64,000 nt of DNA, from positions 5,275,876 through 5,339,875 of the forward strand of contig CM037792.1 in assembly GCA_021229015.1 (NCBI GenBank), in the 5' to 3' direction. Positions 39,765 through 50,773 of the stretch are shown here, piece by piece. How positions within the stretch are numbered: position 1 is the first letter of the stretch; each line of letters begins with the position of its first letter. Made by a program: the position numbers and the translations under genes. Source of the stretch: Solen grandis. Its lineage: Eukaryota > Mollusca > Bivalvia > Adapedonta > Solenidae. The notes beneath the pieces were generated by a model, which was not told the DNA's origin, did not search any database, and saw only the letters and a list, made by a program, of their open reading frames with translations.

Positions 39765-40659
39765 CAGGTCCGGATCCAGAATTTTTTAACGGCGGGGGGG
39801 GGGGGGGGGGGGACTAAAGATTTAATAATGATGTCAGTGCTAGGGGGATTCGGGGGCATGCTCCCCCAGAAAAAAAATGATTCTAGGATGACGGAGATGC
39901 ATTCTGAGGGGTATCTGGGGTAAATATGGTAGCTTTTTTATAGTTAGATATATGATTTATATATTGAAATCTAAGCCTTGGGCTGGGGGATTTTTGGCTA
40001 TATTAAATCTCATTAAAGATAAAAAATAAATTGAAAAAAGGTTTAAATATGAAATGAAAGTGATTGAGAAGGTTATTATTTTCTTTGCACAATATTTTAA
40101 TCTTTTTTATAATTTGTTGTTTTAAATATGATTCCTTTCTATTTAAATACATATATTTATGTTCACCTTATAATCTGTGAGAGAGAAAGAGAGAGAGCAC
40201 TAAAGCCATCCATAAAATCATAAAATAAATGTTAGGATTTTTTTTTGTGGTTGTACTTCAAAAGTGTATATTACATTGAGTTTGATATGATCCTCGTTTA
40301 TTAATTTTACTATAATATGCCCAATTAATTTATATTAATTGCTATCAGTGCATAAATTGACGTCTGTGACATGCATACAAGCGCTTGACTTATTCAGATT
40401 AGAGCAGACACAATGATGTTGCCAAGGTGACAGCTGAGATAAGTGTGACAGCAGATACTTTCACAGCAGGGGTCTGCCTGGGTGACTGGTCATTTAGCTA
40501 ACTTTTGTTTTAGTAAGGGGCTCACAATGGGGATTTCCACTACTTACCACAAGCTTTTACCCAATCAAGGCAATTTCAGTCACCTAGAAAATTGTATGAT
40601 CAAGCCAGCTGAGGGGGCATGAGCCCCCTAAGCTCCCCCCCCCGGTGAATCTGGGCCTG
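39765..40659. mobile_element. Non-autonomous DNA transposon with terminal inverted repeats (hAT-like ends)
   Basis: The left end reads CAGGTCCGGATCCAGAATTT, then a G-rich run. The right end, reverse-complemented, reads CAGGCCCAGATTCACCGGGG. A second inner pair is also inverted: GGGGGCATGCTCCCCCAG on the left and GGGGGCTCATGCCCCC (reverse complement) on the right. The 895-bp interior has no transposase frame. I see no clean 8-bp target duplication, so the hAT assignment rests only on the CAGG..GGATCCAG style of end. It lies 48 bases upstream of the NLR start codon. A related single end is at 55,440-55,549. Confidence 0.6.
39794..39812. repeat. Poly-G tract (19 G)
   Basis: An uninterrupted run of about 19 G inside the left end of the TIR element upstream of the NLR exon. 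Its length is likely unreliable in sequencing. Confidence 0.9.
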
Positions 40660-41339
40660 TTACATGTGACAAGCTTCACATATAAAGATTGTGATTTCTG
40701 TATCAAATTTTCTAATAAAAAGAAATAAACAAAACAGAAATTTATAATAGGAAATGTATAAACAATTACATTACCACAAACAGAAAAACGTTTAAGATTG
40801 TTCTTTCAGATTAAAAGGATCAAGTTTCTATGGTAATTATAGTATATTACACAATTGGAAATGGGCTCATGACTTTAGAACAATTTTTCAAAAGCATTGA
40901 ACAAGAAAAAATTTAATAATCAATTTTCATTATCTATTTAAAATCTGGTATTATCCTGTGAATTTCTTTGATCTATATTAAATACCTTTTTAAATCATGC
41001 ATGCCCCAAAATCATTCTATGCAAGATCGAAAGCCCCTCCCGTACGATAAAAACTCTTGAAACTGATCCAAAATATGCAAGAAACATTTTTCCCTTTTGT
41101 GACTGAGGGTGAAACATGAGTCCTTTTTTAAAATACGCGAAAATAAGCAAACACTTGTTTTTATGAGACTTTTTTTTATTTCTCAATTAAACCCTTAGAG
41201 GGGTAGAGCGCTATCAATCACATAGCCCAGATAAAAAAATGTAGGGCATTTATTTTACCGGATACCTTCCCAACCATAAGTATAAATATAAGGCAACTAT
41301 GGGGGCATTTTTTAAAGGCTCAACTTTCTTTTTGAAAAA

Positions 41340-41864
41340 ATGGTAGATTCAATAAAGGGCCATTTTTGCCATTTGAAATAAAACTGATGATGGTTTCAAA
41401 AGAAAAACTTTGAAATTTTCTAAATTAGGAGCATACAAAGTCATATATAAAAGGGAAATGCCAAATTTCTGGGGGCCTTTTTTTTCAATACAGAAAAATT
41501 TAAGTCAAACAAAGGCTAAAACTGTGCCAAAATAAGTTTTGGGTATCTGCTCTTTTGAAAATTTTCTCTTCTCAAGGGGGGAACACATTTCCAAATTTGA
41601 AGTGAATGGTTTGAAAATTTACCTTAACAAAAAACTTTAAATCAGAAAGTTTTAAGTTTAAAACTGTGCCAAAATGAATTTTTGGGTTTGTTATTCTGGA
41701 ATGGGTTCCCTTATAGATTGTAAACAAGTATTCCCAAATTTTAAATAAATATGTCTGCTTGTTTCAGGAAAAAAACTTGACCATTACAGGAAATTGTAAG
41801 TAAAAAAACAACAACAAAAAAAAAAAAAAAAAACAGACAAAATTGTGCCAAAATGTTTTTTGAA
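41340..41864 (+). repeat. Diverged tandem repeat of about 145-175 bp, cut by the gap
   Basis: ACTGTGCCAAAAT or ATTGTGCCAAAAT followed by TTTTGGG/TTTTTTGAA recurs at about 41,520, 41,664 and 41,838, with TTTGGGGGC / GGGGG motifs between. The array runs into the 100-N gap. Confidence 0.45.
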
Positions 41865-41964
41865 NNNNNNNNNNNNNNNNNNNNNNNNNNNNNNNNNNNN
41901 NNNNNNNNNNNNNNNNNNNNNNNNNNNNNNNNNNNNNNNNNNNNNNNNNNNNNNNNNNNNNNNN
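41865..41964. other. Assembly gap, 100 N
   Basis: Exactly 100 N, preceded by a poly-A run and a diverged tandem repeat, which probably caused the break. It lies between the NLR exon and its candidate upstream exons. Confidence 1.
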
Positions 41965-42189
41965 TTATCCCTCCATTGCTTTCCAGTGGGCATGTGAATG
42001 CTGAAAAAAGAAGATCTTTAAGTAAATCAGTTAAAAAGCACGAGTTATGACGTCAATTTTGACACTGGAGTTGAAGTCCGCTACCAAATTCTAGAACAAC
42101 ATTCCTAAAATGTTCATTAGAGGTTTAAATTGAGATGTAGTTGCATGTGTATCTTTACTTCCATTTTATTGTATTCAAATTTTTTTATA

Positions 42190-42570
42190 TTGTATGGTCA
42201 ATTGAAAATATCAATACCACCTAAAGATCATTCCTGTAAAATTAAATCAAAATCTGCTCAGCGGTGTAGGAGAAGATGATGTGTAAAGAGTATTCTATTT
42301 TGAGCTCTGGCGGTCATCTTGGTTGGCAGACCAGAACAATTTTACCTATTTTTCTGCAGTATCACCCAATGATCATTCCTATTGAGTTTCATTAAAATTT
42401 GCTTAGGGGTTTAAGAGATGTCATATAAAGATTCTTCTATTTTTAGCTCTGGCAGCCATCTTGGTTGGCGGATCGGAACAATTTCAGCTATTTTTGCTCA
42501 GTATCACCTAAGGTAAGGATCATTCCTGTAAAATTTCATCAAAATCTGCTAAGCGTCTGGCAGCTGTATA
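42190..42570 (+). repeat. Tandem repeat of about 142 bp, 2.6 units
   Basis: AGCTCTGGC..CATCTTGGTTGGC recurs at 42,303 and 42,445, and ATCATTCCT with CAAAATCTGCT / AAAATTTGCTTA recurs three times. A decayed satellite core without recognisable element ends. Confidence 0.6.
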
Positions 42571-42933
42571 AAAAAAGGATATATGATTCATTTGAACAAA
42601 GGGATGTGACCAATGAAATAGCGTAATTTTACACACCCTAAAACGACTACATTCAACCGTAATATCCCACAGCCTATACATGATCTATCAATCGGCTGTG
42701 AGTATTCCATGATGGGTTTCCATCTGTGTATATTTCAGTTGGGCTATAGACTTAGTCTTCTAAATAATATCAATGTACATCAGTGAAGTAAAAGGTCACT
42801 TGATGGAGAACATTTCTTTTTATTATGTGTCTTTTACTCCTTGTAATCAGAACAAAGGATGGCTACCTTCACTATATCTTTCAAACATTTGATTTATTTT
42901 ATTTACAGAATCTAGTGTTAAACACACACACAC

Positions 42934-43031
42934 CTTGGAGTACAATGATGTTGGCCAGTATCTGGTAAGTTCATTTAATATCATTCTGTACAAATGTAAG
43001 GCAACAAGAATATCTTGGTAGATGTTATACT
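42934..43031 (-). CDS. Candidate short upstream exon, possibly of the NLR gene
   Basis: On the minus strand a pyrimidine-rich acceptor (TTGTTTTTTCAAAG) opens a 98-base segment that stays open and ends in AAG followed by GTGTGTGT, a possible donor. It encodes about 32 residues including YNIYQDILVALHLYRM and NELTRYWPTSLYSK, with an internal Met. It ends in phase 0, compatible with an acceptor at ATACAG just inside the NACHT exon, but that acceptor has a poor pyrimidine tract. The donor falls in a CA/GT microsatellite, so this may be chance. I do not recognise the peptide. Confidence 0.25.
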
Positions 43032-43639
43032 CTTTGAAAAAACAAGACAAAATGTAGGACCCCCTTCTGGACAAAACGCCCCTCATTCAAAATGAGTATG
43101 AGAGAGATAGAAAGAGAGAGAGAGAGAGAGAGAGTGTGAGAGATAGGGAGAGAATAGATGTTTAAATATAGTTATAAGGTTTAAAAAACAAAATCCTGTT
43201 CATTGCCAATTACTTTCTTCATTTCTTTGGCCGAAATTTGACGCAAACTCTAATAATACACATATCAAATACTTTCTGTCTGGCGAAAACTTTACATTAT
43301 TAAAAGCCGTTAGTAAGTTCGCAGGTATAATTATGTCAAAATTTAAATAACTACCGATACCTCATAGACTCTCCTGGAAAATATGTTACTTGTTTATACT
43401 TCCTAGTAAATATATATATAAATATATTGTGTGTGTCTATGTGTGCGTATGTTGTATGTAATATTCAAGTCAAATCAATTGTAACCTAATGCCATAGACT
43501 TATAAACATGTTTTCTTCATTATATAAACAGTATATTAGATAAGGCTATCTAAATACATAAATTATAAATGGTTTCTGATATATTACATAATAATTTAAC
43601 GAGAGAGAGAGAGAGATAGAGAAGAAAAAATGTACTTAC

Positions 43640-43855
43640 CTCCATATTTCACTTTGTGCTACTCTTTTCATTCCCCCAGCTCGGATTGCATTTCGTTTCG
43701 GTAAGACTTGCTGGAGGGTACTTGGTATTTGTTTACATAGACGTGGCTGTGGGAGAAACTGCCCGCGTGATGTGCGGGAATCTTGTGAAAAGCGTGCGCT
43801 CATTTCATTGTGTCATTGTCTTGTGACAAGGTCTTTATCTACCACGGCCTCGCCT
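43640..43855 (-). promoter_or_regulatory. CpG-dense block with minus-strand first-exon donor; candidate NLR promoter/exon 1
   Basis: About 11 CpG dinucleotides occur in 43,681-43,860, far above the surroundings. Its minus-strand end has the strong donor GGAG|GTAAGTAC (exon ends at 43,640). A short minus-strand frame starts at ATG 43,671, encodes MKRVAQSEIW and reaches the donor with two bases left over. Joining it to an acceptor at TCTAG (39,710-39,714) restores the reading frame of the NACHT exon. This is a one-in-three coincidence and needs transcript support. Alternatively the block is a non-coding 5' exon. Confidence 0.35.
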
Positions 43856-43892
43856 ATTAATTAATGAACCATCATGAAAATATTGTTGTTGT

Positions 43893-44360
43893 TTTTTTTT
43901 TTTTTTTTTTTTTTTTAATTCCTTTTTAATACTATATTTTTCTTCTTCTCTTTGCTATCATATTACTGAAAAGAAAAGAACAGGGAAGAAAGAAGGGGAA
44001 AAAAAACAAACAAACAAAAAAACACACACCCCCTCGTCCTAATACTAGTTGAGTATCTCTTACTATCTCTACATTCTCATTTATATGTACATGTAATTGT
44101 TTATCCTCCGTCTTACTATCCCTTTACCCTCACATTGCATATATATAATATCTGATTTGTCTTTGTTGTTTAAATCTGTGTTCCCCCACCTCTTAAATTT
44201 TCACCACGACTGTTAACAATCACCATTGTTATAATCATTGTATGCTGACCGGAACTCTCAATATATGTATAATTATATATATTTTTGTACATAACCCCAT
44301 GTTGCATTTTGTATGCCTGGGTGAAATAAAAGATTTGTTCTGTTCTGTTCTGTTCTGTTC
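43893..44360 (+). mobile_element. Probable 3' end of a non-LTR element with (TGTTC)n tail
   Basis: A long poly-T (43,892-43,916) precedes about 400 non-coding bases that end GGGTGAAATAAAAGATT and four to five TGTTC units (44,335-44,360). Ending in a short microsatellite after AATAAA is typical of CR1/Jockey-like 3' ends. No reverse transcriptase frame remains. Confidence 0.35.
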
Positions 44361-45557
44361 ATTTTAAACATGGAATATTTAATTAATACAGTTAGCCAGA
44401 TGAGCTGATAATTAATAATTACTTAATCTTCATTTCTTGTTAAAAACTTACTGACACCTTTTTTTTCTTTTGAAAACCCAGATACACAGCTATGTGCAAG
44501 CAAAGGTTGTGTTCCTTAGTTACAAAGAAATGTTTATTTTGCAATGAATATTGAGAGAATAAATGAGGAGTGATACAAACAAACAACAATAAAAGGAGCT
44601 TCTCTTTCTCTTCTTTATTTAGCTATTTCGGGAGCTATTGTTATTGCTGGTTTCCCTGTAGGTGTTGTCAACAATTTTCTTTATTAAACATCTCCTCTGA
44701 AACCACTGGGTCAAATTTCATGAAATTTACCTGTGATGTTCCTTACATTAAACGCTACCAAAGTTGTTAAAATGTTTCCGGTCCATTGCATATCTGGGTC
44801 ACAGGAGCTAAAAATAGATTTTTAAAACTCAATTCAATTTATTAGGCTAATTGGCAATGTAGTATGCCAATGTGCGAACACATAATAAACGGAACATGCA
44901 AACATGGCTTATATGTATATACATTGTGATACATACAACACCATTTCAAACAGTTCACATCATAAATAAATACTAATTATAATTTCAATTTTTAGAATTA
45001 TATGTAAAAAAATAGACTAAAAACATGCTGATTCCTTTCCATAAACACATATTTTAAATATTTCGCAATATTTAACTGAACTTTAAGAGATCTATTTCAA
45101 ATACTATATATGAATTTAATTACAGTGGGAAAATTTGAAATTTAGATAGATACTTCTTTCAAATATTCCTGTATCTCGGACAAAAGACCTTAGATATTTG
45201 GTCTGTATACCAGAAAAAGTTCTAAGATACAGGCACATACTCTAACTCAAATATTTTTCATTGGATCTTAAACTAAATTGCTGTGATTGTAGGTATCAAA
45301 TCTAGGTCAAGTTCGATAACCAGCAATATGGCTTAAGGATCTTCAGAGTTATAGCCCTTGAGTTAAACAAAATTTGACACTTCAGGTTTGTCCCCAAAGT
45401 CAAATATTTCTTTTCTTCACTAAACTTACTGAACATGAACAAAGTGAATACAAAGGTGAAGAAAAGGATACTACATTTTTCTCATTACTTATATACTATG
45501 TAAATCCTATCCTAGCTTAGTAAGGCAATTTTGATCATGGTATACAGACATTTGCCA
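44361..45557. other. Non-coding, nothing recognised
   Basis: AT-rich; the fragment around 44.68-44.77 kb (CTCTGAAACCACTGGGTCAA) resembles phrases in the satellite-core elements and is probably a decayed copy. Confidence 0.5.
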
Positions 45558-45735
45558 CCCTCTATTGCTTGGGCGGACATTTTCCCCTCCAGACATTTGC
45601 CCCCCTATATTGCTTGGGCGGACATTTTCCCCTCCATACATTTTCCCCCCAATATTGCTTGGGCGGACATTTGCCCCTCCACACATTTGCCTCCCTATAT
45701 TGCTTGGGCGGACATTAATTTTGCCCCCCTCAATG
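45558..45735. repeat. 45-bp minisatellite, about 4 units
   Basis: GCTTGGGCGGACATT recurs at 45,567, 45,612, 45,657 and 45,702, exactly 45 bases apart. Because 45 is a multiple of three, several frames on both strands stay open and give 15-residue repeats (IAWADIFPS..HLPP on plus; ENVRPSNIGGQMSGG on minus). I do not think any of them is a real gene. Confidence 0.9.
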
Positions 45736-47099
45736 TTTTCGATGATTGGGCAGACATTTGCTATTATCGGAAAGAAATTAAGATATGTAAAAACCCTGAG
45801 CCTCTGAATTTTTATATCCACCAACTTTGTTGCAGGGCATATAGATTTTTGGTCTCTACATGCGTTCATCTGTCACACCTCATGTTTACCTTTGCATTTA
45901 AGCTTTTTTTTCCCAAGAAGATGACTTCACATCTTTATGAACCTATGTACACATGTACATTATGGTATACTTTATTTAATATTTTTGCATATTTATGCAA
46001 ATTTATGGCTGTGACCTATATTCACAGTTGCATGAACAAAGTTAAATTGATTATTCTTGCACAGGTTTACCTCTGTGTTTAAGCATCTTTTTTTATAAAA
46101 GTAAATTTACATCATCATGAAACAATGTACAAATGTACATCATTGTAAACTTTGAAAAATACAAGCAAATGTTTGGCTCTGACCATATCCCAGCAGGGCA
46201 TTAATGTCTCGGAGACACACTTGTTTTTTTTTTTTTCTGGGAAGTTGATGGAAATAGATGAGCCTCGGGAAGTGTTGGGAACAGGTTCCCCAGTGTCCCA
46301 GGGAAACTTCAAAAGCATTGCGAGCCATGAGAAGTCATCAGGAGAACTGCTCAATGTTTTCATGTGTTCTCAGTATTTTATTGTGAGAATAAGGGAACCA
46401 TCCACGGAGCTTCTGTGAAATGTTTTTTAACTCTGAGGAATCCCCTAAGCTTTGGTATGTCTCTTTTAAGTGGGGGTGGGGGGCATTCAGGGATATTCAA
46501 ATGTTTGTTCAACCTTTTGGTGACACATTCCCGATCTTCTGGTTTGAGACAGTCTGTACACTGCTGGAGGCACCAAAAACATTCTTACAATCACCTTAAC
46601 CTTCCCAGAGGCACCTACAATAGTTTGCTAGTACTCAATAATGGGGATATCCCCCACCCCTACCCCGATGGTGTTTCAAATTCCATGAAGTTCCGGGGCA
46701 CCTTTGTTGATCATTGGAGAAGTCTCAAACATTGGGCCATCCCTGATAATTCAAGGCCATTGTTTGCAGGACATTCCTAGAAGCTGTGAGACCATAGCGA
46801 AAACATCAGTAAATGTTCAACGAACCAATCCCAAAGCCTAATTAGTGCCATTTCTCATTGGGATTGCTCTATCTTTTTTGGAAAAAATTTGTTTCTTTCC
46901 TCATTGCAATTTAAACATTAGAGAAGATTAAAACAAAATATTTTAATGGACTGCTTATAATAAGCATACTGTCCCCCTCTATTTCTCTTTCCTGCTGCTT
47001 TGACCTTATGACCTAACCTGTCTTTGCACAGGACCTTTATATTAAATATAAAATAAAAATAAATAAATAATAATAATAATGACCTCTCTTATTATTAAT
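45736..47099. other. Non-coding or decayed repeat
   Basis: A 138-codon plus-strand frame at 46,364-46,780 has no recognisable domain. The right end finishes in AATA/AAT repeats that look like a retroelement tail. Confidence 0.4.
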
Positions 47100-48225
47100 C
47101 CCCCGCCGCGAAGCGGGAGGGGGGTTATAGGAATGCCCTTCGTCCGTCCGTCCGTCAGGCCGTCAGTCCGTCAGTGTGTCCGAAACACTTTCGTGTCCGC
47201 TCCATATCTCATGAACGCTTGGACACATTTTCTTCAAACTCAGCTAAAGTGTTAACCTCATTGAGCTGATGTGCAGAAGGCATGAGGCGGTCACGCTGGC
47301 TCAAGGTCAAGGTCATACTTGAAGGTCAAATGTTATTTTCGTGTCCGCTCCATATCTCATGAACGCTTGGACACATTTTCTTCAAACTCGGCTAAAATGT
47401 TAACCTCATTGAGCTGATGTGCAGAAGGCATGAGGCAGTCATGCTGGCTCAAGGTCAAGGTCATACTTGAAGGTCAAATGTTATTTTCGTGTCCGCTCCA
47501 TATCTCATGAACGCTTGGACACATTTTCTTCAAACTCGGCTAAAATGTTAACCTCATTGAGCTGATGTGCAGAAGGCATGAGGCGGTCACGCTGGCTCAA
47601 GGTCAAGGTCATACTTGAAGGTCAAATGTTATTTTCGTGTCCGCTCCATATCTCATGAACCCTTGGACACATTTTCTTCAAACTTGGCTAAAATGTTAAC
47701 CTCATTGAGCTGATGTGCAGAAGGCATGAGTCGGTCATGCTGGCTCAAGGTCAAGGTCATACTTGCAGGTCAAATGTTATTTTTGTGTCCGCTCCATATC
47801 TCATTCAGGAGTGTTCCCCTTGCCTTACACAGACCACTTCTTGACCTGGATTGCACTTCCACAGTGATTTATTGTACTCGGTAAATAATAGTATGTCATG
47901 TTCACAATCATACAAATTATTTCATGATATATAAAGTTTTTAATTGAGTTACACATGTACTTTGTGGTTACCTATCACATCCTATACTTCATTGATGTTC
48001 ACTTTTTGTACTGTTTCCCATGTAAAACTTGTCAGTAAACTTTTAATATATGTGCCTCCGAATTCTGAAATTCATACATAACTCCGGAAAGTTAAATTGT
48101 CTTAAACTGATCTTCTATGTCTGCTACAACCATGCCAGGTTAAGGTGAACATAATCCTATGACCAAACAAATTCTAATATTTGGCCAGCGGCGGGGGATA
48201 TAGCTGTCCTTTGGACTGCCTTGTT
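47100..48225 (+). mobile_element. Satellite-core element A (Helitron-like, non-autonomous)
   Basis: The left end is a GC hairpin (CCCCCGC, CGCGAA, GCGGGAGGGGGG), followed by a GTCC/GTCA-rich stretch. The core is 148-bp tandem units, then about 400 bases of unique right arm ending GGCGGGGGATATAGC, a small hairpin GTCC-TTT-GGAC (48,206-48,216) and CTTGTT. The design matches satellite-core non-autonomous Helitron/Helentron-type elements of bivalves (pearl-like), but the terminal CTRR is CTTG here. Confidence 0.6.
47193..47808 (+). repeat. 148-bp tandem repeat, about 4.2 units
   Basis: GTGTCCGCTCCATATCTCAT recurs at 47,193, 47,341, 47,489, 47,637 and 47,785, an exact 148-base spacing. Units are highly similar. 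The last is cut after CATATCTCAT where the right arm begins. Confidence 0.95.
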
Positions 48226-48521
48226 ATTTTTATATAGAGAGGCAGTTATTACTTTATAATCCTCCCTGCATGAGGCCTGAGTATCTCTAGCCTTAAAAAA
48301 TATTACTCCCAATTAAGTAGCATTTTCTATATATTTTATGGCATCTTGTGGATACATTGAAATTTAAACTTTGAATCCTGACTGTGAAAACATTACATAT
48401 AAAATGAAAAGTGCATGGGTAAAAAAATAAATGGAGTGTTCATTTCTTTAACTTTTTTTTTTGAAACTAGGAATTAAAATTTAAAACACAAATTGACCTC
48501 TCCATATATTATTTTTACATA

Positions 48522-48725
48522 TTCTAAAGTCTTATTTTTTTGAATTTCTTGAGTTATATTTGTATAGTTTGTTTAAATAGTAATTTTATACATCCTTTAT
48601 TTTGCTTTTGTTAATTTGCATTTGCTTCCTTTTGATTTAAAGCAAAATAAAGGATGTATAAAATTACTATTTAAACAAACTATACAAATATAACTCAAGA
48701 AATTCAAAAAAATAAGACTTTAGAA
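48522..48725. repeat. 87-bp perfect inverted repeat with 30-base spacer
   Basis: Arms 48,522-48,608 and 48,639-48,725 are exact reverse complements over all 87 bases (checked base by base). The spacer is 48,609-48,638. Arms are AT-rich and hold no gene. It could be a fold-back element, a source of double-stranded RNA, or an assembly artefact. Confidence 0.9.
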
Positions 48726-49572
48726 AAAAAAAAAAGGTCCCAGCTGGAATCAAACTAACGACCTCCAGAAGGGGAAAAAAATACTATGTGTAATTACAAG
48801 CTCAGTACAGAGGACACAAGTACAAAAGTGCTGCCTGAGGCAGCACATTGAAATAAGCACAGCGACAAAGAAAAAATTGTCTGATAATAAAATTTATGTG
48901 GGTTAACAGGAAAACAAATTTCCAAAAGTTCCAAGACTTGAAGTGAATCTTAAAATGAAGAAAGACACACAATATGTTTAAATATGAAAACAAAGGCCTA
49001 ATATACATATTTAGAGGACACACACAATTTCAATGCAAGAAAGTGTGAAAAATGTGCAGCCAGACCAGGACTGTAACCCGAGACCACTTACAAAAGTCTC
49101 CCACCGAACGATTACATATTCCCTGCAAATTTGGAATTTGTTGCAGAATAACAGAGATCAAATTGATAGTGATCCTGATAAACAAAAAGGCAGTATATAC
49201 ATTGGAGATACTATAATGATCACTTGTTTGGTGCAAAATAACTAAGAAAAAAGTGCAGCCAGACCAAGACTTCAGCCTTGGACCCCTAAAGGGTGATTGT
49301 TCTCCTGGTTAAGTTACTGGACTACTTAAAAGTCTCTGACTGATAAGTGTTACTTATTGGCACTACATAAGTTAGTTTAAATAATGGTTGGTGATTGGAA
49401 GGTTTTATAAAAATTGTAAAAGAAAATCTTATTTTTGTGTAATTTTTTCAAGAAGTAATTTTAATATACAGCATGAAGAAAATAGGAATGCATAGAAAAT
49501 TTGTTTTCAAGATGCTTTAGATATACAATGTATAATATACTATTTTAGTATCACATTTATAAAATACATTTT

Positions 49573-50671
49573 TATACCCCCGAAACAAAGTTTGGGGGGG
49601 TATATAGGAGTCACCCGGTGGTCGGTCGGTCGGTTGGTCGGTCGGTCGGTTGGTCGGTCCAGCGGTCCGTTGCATTTTCCTTGTCCGGAGCATAACTTGA
49701 AAACCACAAGTTGGAATTCAATACAACTTCATGCAATGATCAAGCACATGGAGAGGAAGTGCAGTGCACAAGAACCATAACTCCATCTTGACTTATTACA
49801 GTGTTATTCAAGTTGATTTCAATACAATTTCATACAATGGTCAACCACAATATGAGGAAGTGCAGTGCACAAGAACCATAACTCTATCTAGAGTAATTAC
49901 AGAGTTATTGCCCTTTGTATTTTTTCCTTGTCCGGAGATAACTTGAAATACTTGGATTTCAAAACAATTTCATACAATGGTCAACACAATAGAGGAAGTG
50001 CAGTGCACAAGAACCATAACTCTATCTAGAGTAATTACAGAGTTATTGCCCTTTGTATTTTTTCCTTGTCTGGAGTATAACTTGTAAAGTACTGATTGGA
50101 TTTCAAAACAATTTCATACAATGGTCAAGCACAATGAGAGGAAGTGCAGTGCACAAGAACCATAACTCTATCTAGAGTAATTACAGAGTTATTGCCCTTT
50201 GTATTTTTTCCTTGTCTGGAGTATAACTTGTAAAGTACTGATTGGATTTCAAAACAATTTCATACAATGGTCAACCACAATATGAGGAAGTGCAGTGCAC
50301 AAGAACCATAACTCTATCTAGAGTAATTACAGAGTTATTTCCCTTTGTTACTTTTCCTTGTTTTTCTTGTCCTGAACATAACTCGAATATTATACATGGT
50401 ATATACTTGAAACTTAAAATGTAAACAGATGGCGACTAGGAGAAGTGCAGTGTCCAAGAACTGTAACCTTATATTTTTAAACTACTGTGACAAACAACCA
50501 TTATTGACTCTCTATCAACTTTAAATAAAAACTTTACATACTTTTTACTATCACAACCAGTATACATGTACTATGTATACAGGTTCTTATCTATGCTCTG
50601 CCTGAAGTCTGGCTTCTCCTGCATTAAAGTATTTTGCGGGGGTATTAATCACCTTCAGTGATAGCTCTAGT
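49573..50671 (+). mobile_element. Satellite-core element B (Helitron-like 3' end)
   Basis: The left hairpin TATACCCCC...GGGGGTATA is followed by a (GTCG)n-like run (49,621-49,660), tandem units with GAAGTGCAGTGCACAAGAAC, and a right end GCGGGGGTATTA. A hairpin ATCAC-CTTCA-GTGAT (50,648-50,662) is followed four bases later by CTAG (50,667-50,670) and T. A short hairpin just before CTRR is the hallmark of Helitron 3' ends. Confidence 0.6.
49760..50400 (+). repeat. About 146-bp tandem repeat in element B
   Basis: TGCAGTGCACAAGAACCATA occurs at 49,760, 49,861, 49,999, 50,145 and 50,291. The last two spacings are exactly 146; earlier units carry small or larger deletions (101, 138). A lone related fragment is at about 60,435-60,510. 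Confidence 0.9.
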
Positions 50672-50773
50672 TTTTTTGGAGAATAGTGGTGAATATTTGA
50701 AATGAAAATATTATAAATTAAAATTCTGAGAAAATATATTGATTTACTGAACTAAAACAGATTACTACCCTTC

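Noticed and set aside
39757..40667. 8-bp target duplication of the TIR element upstream of the NLR
   Set aside because: The flanks GTATCACG and TTACATGT do not match, so the insertion is old, the ends are misplaced, or it is not hAT.
46364..46780. 138-codon plus-strand frame
   Set aside because: No domain, no codon or composition signal, and it lies among decayed repeats with several overlapping frames on both strands.
47193..48225. Host tandem-repeat gene or satellite array
   Set aside because: The 148-bp unit is not a multiple of three, frames are closed, and both flanks have the element-type hairpins.
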